Program-made: the position numbers and the translations under genes
In this document: in pieces, positions 5,287-6,609 of the stretch
Layout: each line of letters starts with the position of its first letter
How positions within the stretch are numbered: the stretch's first letter is position 1
The notes under the pieces: generated by a model
Database searches by the model: none
The model's input: the letters and a program-made list of their open reading frames with translations, nothing else
Told to the model about the DNA's origin: nothing
Source of the DNA: Acidobacteriota bacterium
GTDB taxonomy: Bacteria > Acidobacteriota > Thermoanaerobaculia > Multivoradales > JAHEKO01
Direction: 5' to 3'
DNA: 6,609 bases
NCBI GenBank assembly: GCA_024638355.1
Contig: JAHEKO010000217.1
Coordinates: 1-6,609, forward strand

Positions 5287-6324
5287 TCAACCGCCGATGT
5301 AGGACATCTCGATGCGCTCGAGCTCGGGCGTCGCCCGCGACCGCAGCTCGGAGTAGCGGTCGACGCGCCGCTGCCAGACCGATTCGATCAGCGCGCGGAG
5401 CGCTGGGTCGGCGGCTCCGGAGCGCAGCGGCGCGCGCAGATCGGTGCCGGCCGAGGCGAACAGGCAGGTGTAGAGCTGACCTTCGGCCGAGAGGCGCGCG
5501 CGCGAGCAGTCGCCGCAAAACGGCTGCGACACCGAGCTGATGAAGCCGATCTCGCCGCCGCCGTCGACGAAGCGCCAGCGGCGCGCGACCTCGCCTCGGT
5601 AGTTCGGCGCCAGCGGCTCGATCGGAAAGACCGCACCGATCCTTTCGACCAGCTCGGCCGATGAGACGACGTCGTCGAGACGCCAGCCGTTGGTGGTGCC
5701 GACGTCCATGAACTCGATGAAGCGCAGGATGCAGCCCGAGTCCTTGAAATAGCGCACGAGCTCGAGCACGGTGTGATCGTTGACGCCGCGCCGGATCATG
5801 GCGTTGATCTTGACCGGCGCGAGGCCCGCTTCGGCCGCCGCCTCGATCCCGGCGAGGACGCGCTCCACCGGAAACTCGACGTCGTTCATCTTGCGGAAGA
5901 CGGCGTCGTCGAGCGAATCGAGGCTGACGGTGATCCGCCGCAGGCCGGCGGCCGCCAGGCGCGGCGCCATCTCCTCGAGGCGCGAGGCATTGGTGGTGAG
6001 CGCCAGCTCGACGTCGGGCACGCCGCTCAGCATCCCGATCAGCCGATCGACGTCCTGCCTGAGCAGGGGCTCGCCCCCGGTGATCCGCAGCTTGCGCACT
6101 CCGAGACCGTGGAAGAGCAGCGCCAGCCGGTGAATCTCCTCGAAGGTCAGGAGCTCGGATCGCGGCAGGAAGGTGAAGCGCTCGCCGAACACCTCACGAG
6201 GCATGCAGTAGCGGCAGCGGAAGTTGCAGCGGTCGGTGACCGAGATGCGCAGATCTCGCAGCGCCCGGCCCAGGCGATCTCGCACCTCGGCGGGCGTGGT
6301 CGACGATGGGGTCGGCGGGCTCAT
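5287..6324 (-). CDS. moaA: GTP 3',8-cyclase MoaA (molybdenum cofactor biosynthesis)
   Basis: 345 residues, full length for the family. MoaA is a cytoplasmic radical-SAM enzyme that, with MoaC, converts GTP to cyclic pyranopterin monophosphate, the first step of molybdenum cofactor synthesis. The N-terminal cluster motif is C33-x3-C37-x2-C40 in '[12 protein letters not shown]', and the SAM-binding motif is GGEP at 83-86. The C-terminal second 4Fe-4S cluster uses C270-x2-C273-x13-C287 ('[20 protein letters not shown]'), with the neighbouring arginines that bind GTP. The chain ends in YIGG, preserving the C-terminal double glycine needed for catalysis. Nothing essential is missing. The gene follows infA by 23 bases, so the two are probably co-transcribed. 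The ATG at 6324 has only a weak Shine-Dalgarno (GGGG); a GTG 13 codons downstream, just before [14 protein letters not shown], is an alternative start. No other mo-genes are in the window. Confidence 0.97.
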   Translation of the reverse strand: MSPPTPSSTTPAEVRDRLGRALRDLRISVTDRCNFRCRYCMPREVFGERFTFLPRSELLTFEEIHRLALLFHGLGVRKLRITGGEPLLRQDVDRLIGMLSGVPDVELALTTNASRLEEMAPRLAAAGLRRITVSLDSLDDAVFRKMNDVEFPVERVLAGIEAAAEAGLAPVKINAMIRRGVNDHTVLELVRYFKDSGCILRFIEFMDVGTTNGWRLDDVVSSAELVERIGAVFPIEPLAPNYRGEVARRWRFVDGGGEIGFISSVSQPFCGDCSRARLSAEGQLYTCLFASAGTDLRAPLRSGAADPALRALIESVWQRRVDRYSELRSRATPELERIEMSYIGG

Positions 6325-6347
6325 CGCCCCGGCTAGCGTCCTGCCGC

Positions 6348-6575
6348 CTACGACTTGTGGCGGTAGGTGATCCTTCCGCGATTCAGGTCGTAGGGCGAGA
6401 CTTCAATGCTGACGCGGTCGCCCTCCAGGACGCGAATCCTGAAGCGGCGCATCTTGCCGGCGATGGTCGCCAGCACCGAGTGTCCGTTGTCCAACTCGAC
6501 GCGGAAGTTACTGTTGCCCAGAACCTGGGTCACCGTGCCTTCGAACTCGAGTGCTTCTTCCTTTTCCTTGGAGAT
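6348..6575 (-). CDS. infA: Translation initiation factor IF-1, with an apparent AUC start codon
   Basis: 75 residues if read from the ATC at 6575..6573 (E. coli IF-1 has 72). IF-1 is a small cytoplasmic OB-fold protein that binds the A site of the 30S subunit during initiation. Family sequence is clear: '[20 protein letters not shown]', '[20 protein letters not shown]', '[15 protein letters not shown]'. The first conventional start, a GTG at 6533, falls inside the conserved EGTV strand and would delete 14 residues, including part of the first beta strand. Upstream in frame there is no ATG, GTG or TTG to the window edge. The ATC lies 8 bases after AAAGGAGG, and reading from it gives (M)[14 protein letters not shown], which resembles ordinary IF-1 N-termini. 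IF-1 identity is near certain; the AUC start is an inference. The alternatives are an upstream start outside the window or a sequence error changing ATG to ATC. Confidence 0.93.
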   Translation of the reverse strand: MSKEKEEALEFEGTVTQVLGNSNFRVELDNGHSVLATIAGKMRRFRIRVLEGDRVSIEVSPYDLNRGRITYRHKS

Positions 6576-6583
6576 GGGCCTAC

Positions 6584-6591
6584 CCTCCTTT
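6584..6591 (-). promoter_or_regulatory. Near-perfect ribosome-binding site of infA
   Basis: The minus strand reads AAAGGAGG, containing AAGGAGG, which is fully complementary to the 3' end of 16S rRNA. Exactly 8 bases separate it from the ATC at 6575. Its strength and spacing are the main evidence that translation starts at this non-standard codon rather than at the internal GTG at 6533. Confidence 0.8.
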
Positions 6592-6609
6592 AGCGGCCTT
6601 TCGCCGAAT

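Noticed and set aside
6348..6533. infA starting at the internal GTG, giving a 61-residue protein
   Set aside because: This would remove conserved N-terminal residues and cut the first beta strand of the OB fold, and it has no good ribosome-binding site. The AAAGGAGG lies far upstream at 6591..6584.

Overview
The window is GC-rich bacterial chromosome. The best taxonomic clue is the 212..1393 protein, whose VWA domain and C-terminal 'EQYVIGYYPS ... VRAREGYAAY' block match the VWFA-related family expanded in Acidobacteriota (TIGR03436 type). I infer an acidobacterial or closely related genome. No mobile element, CRISPR array, tRNA or rRNA was seen, and base composition looks even throughout.

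Layout, left to right. (a) 1..2553, minus strand: a likely three-gene unit, read from right to left. It runs exported TPR-repeat protein (1390..2553), exported VWA protein (212..1393, overlapping its neighbour by 4 bases as ATGA with a strong Shine-Dalgarno inside the upstream gene), then the signal-peptide start of a further exported protein that leaves the window (1..150). (b) 2554..2887: a 334-base gene-free divergent promoter region. (c) 2888..3319, plus strand: a stand-alone two-CBS-domain protein, the only plus-strand gene. It converges on (d) across a strong hairpin at 3342..3370. (d) 3392..5155, minus strand: a large exported protein with a nidogen-like (NIDO) region and a predicted zinc-metalloprotease HEIGH motif, preceded by a small promoter/hairpin region. 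(e) 5287..6324 and 6348..6575, minus strand: moaA (GTP 3',8-cyclase, first step of molybdenum cofactor synthesis), transcribed behind infA (translation initiation factor IF-1) with a 23-base gap.

How the genes relate. The TPR and VWA proteins are probably envelope partners, because both have signal peptides and they are translationally coupled. The NIDO/HEIGH protein is a separate secreted or surface enzyme. infA and moaA are housekeeping genes that share a transcript by position but not by pathway.

The most unusual point is infA. The conserved IF-1 sequence continues upstream of the first conventional start codon, and there is no in-frame ATG, GTG or TTG before the window edge. An ATC codon sits 8 bases after a near-perfect AAAGGAGG ribosome-binding site, exactly where the protein should begin. 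This suggests a non-canonical AUC start, reminiscent of the AUU start of infC. The second point of interest is the NIDO plus HExxH architecture, whose C-terminal half looks like a poorly characterised secreted metalloprotease family.
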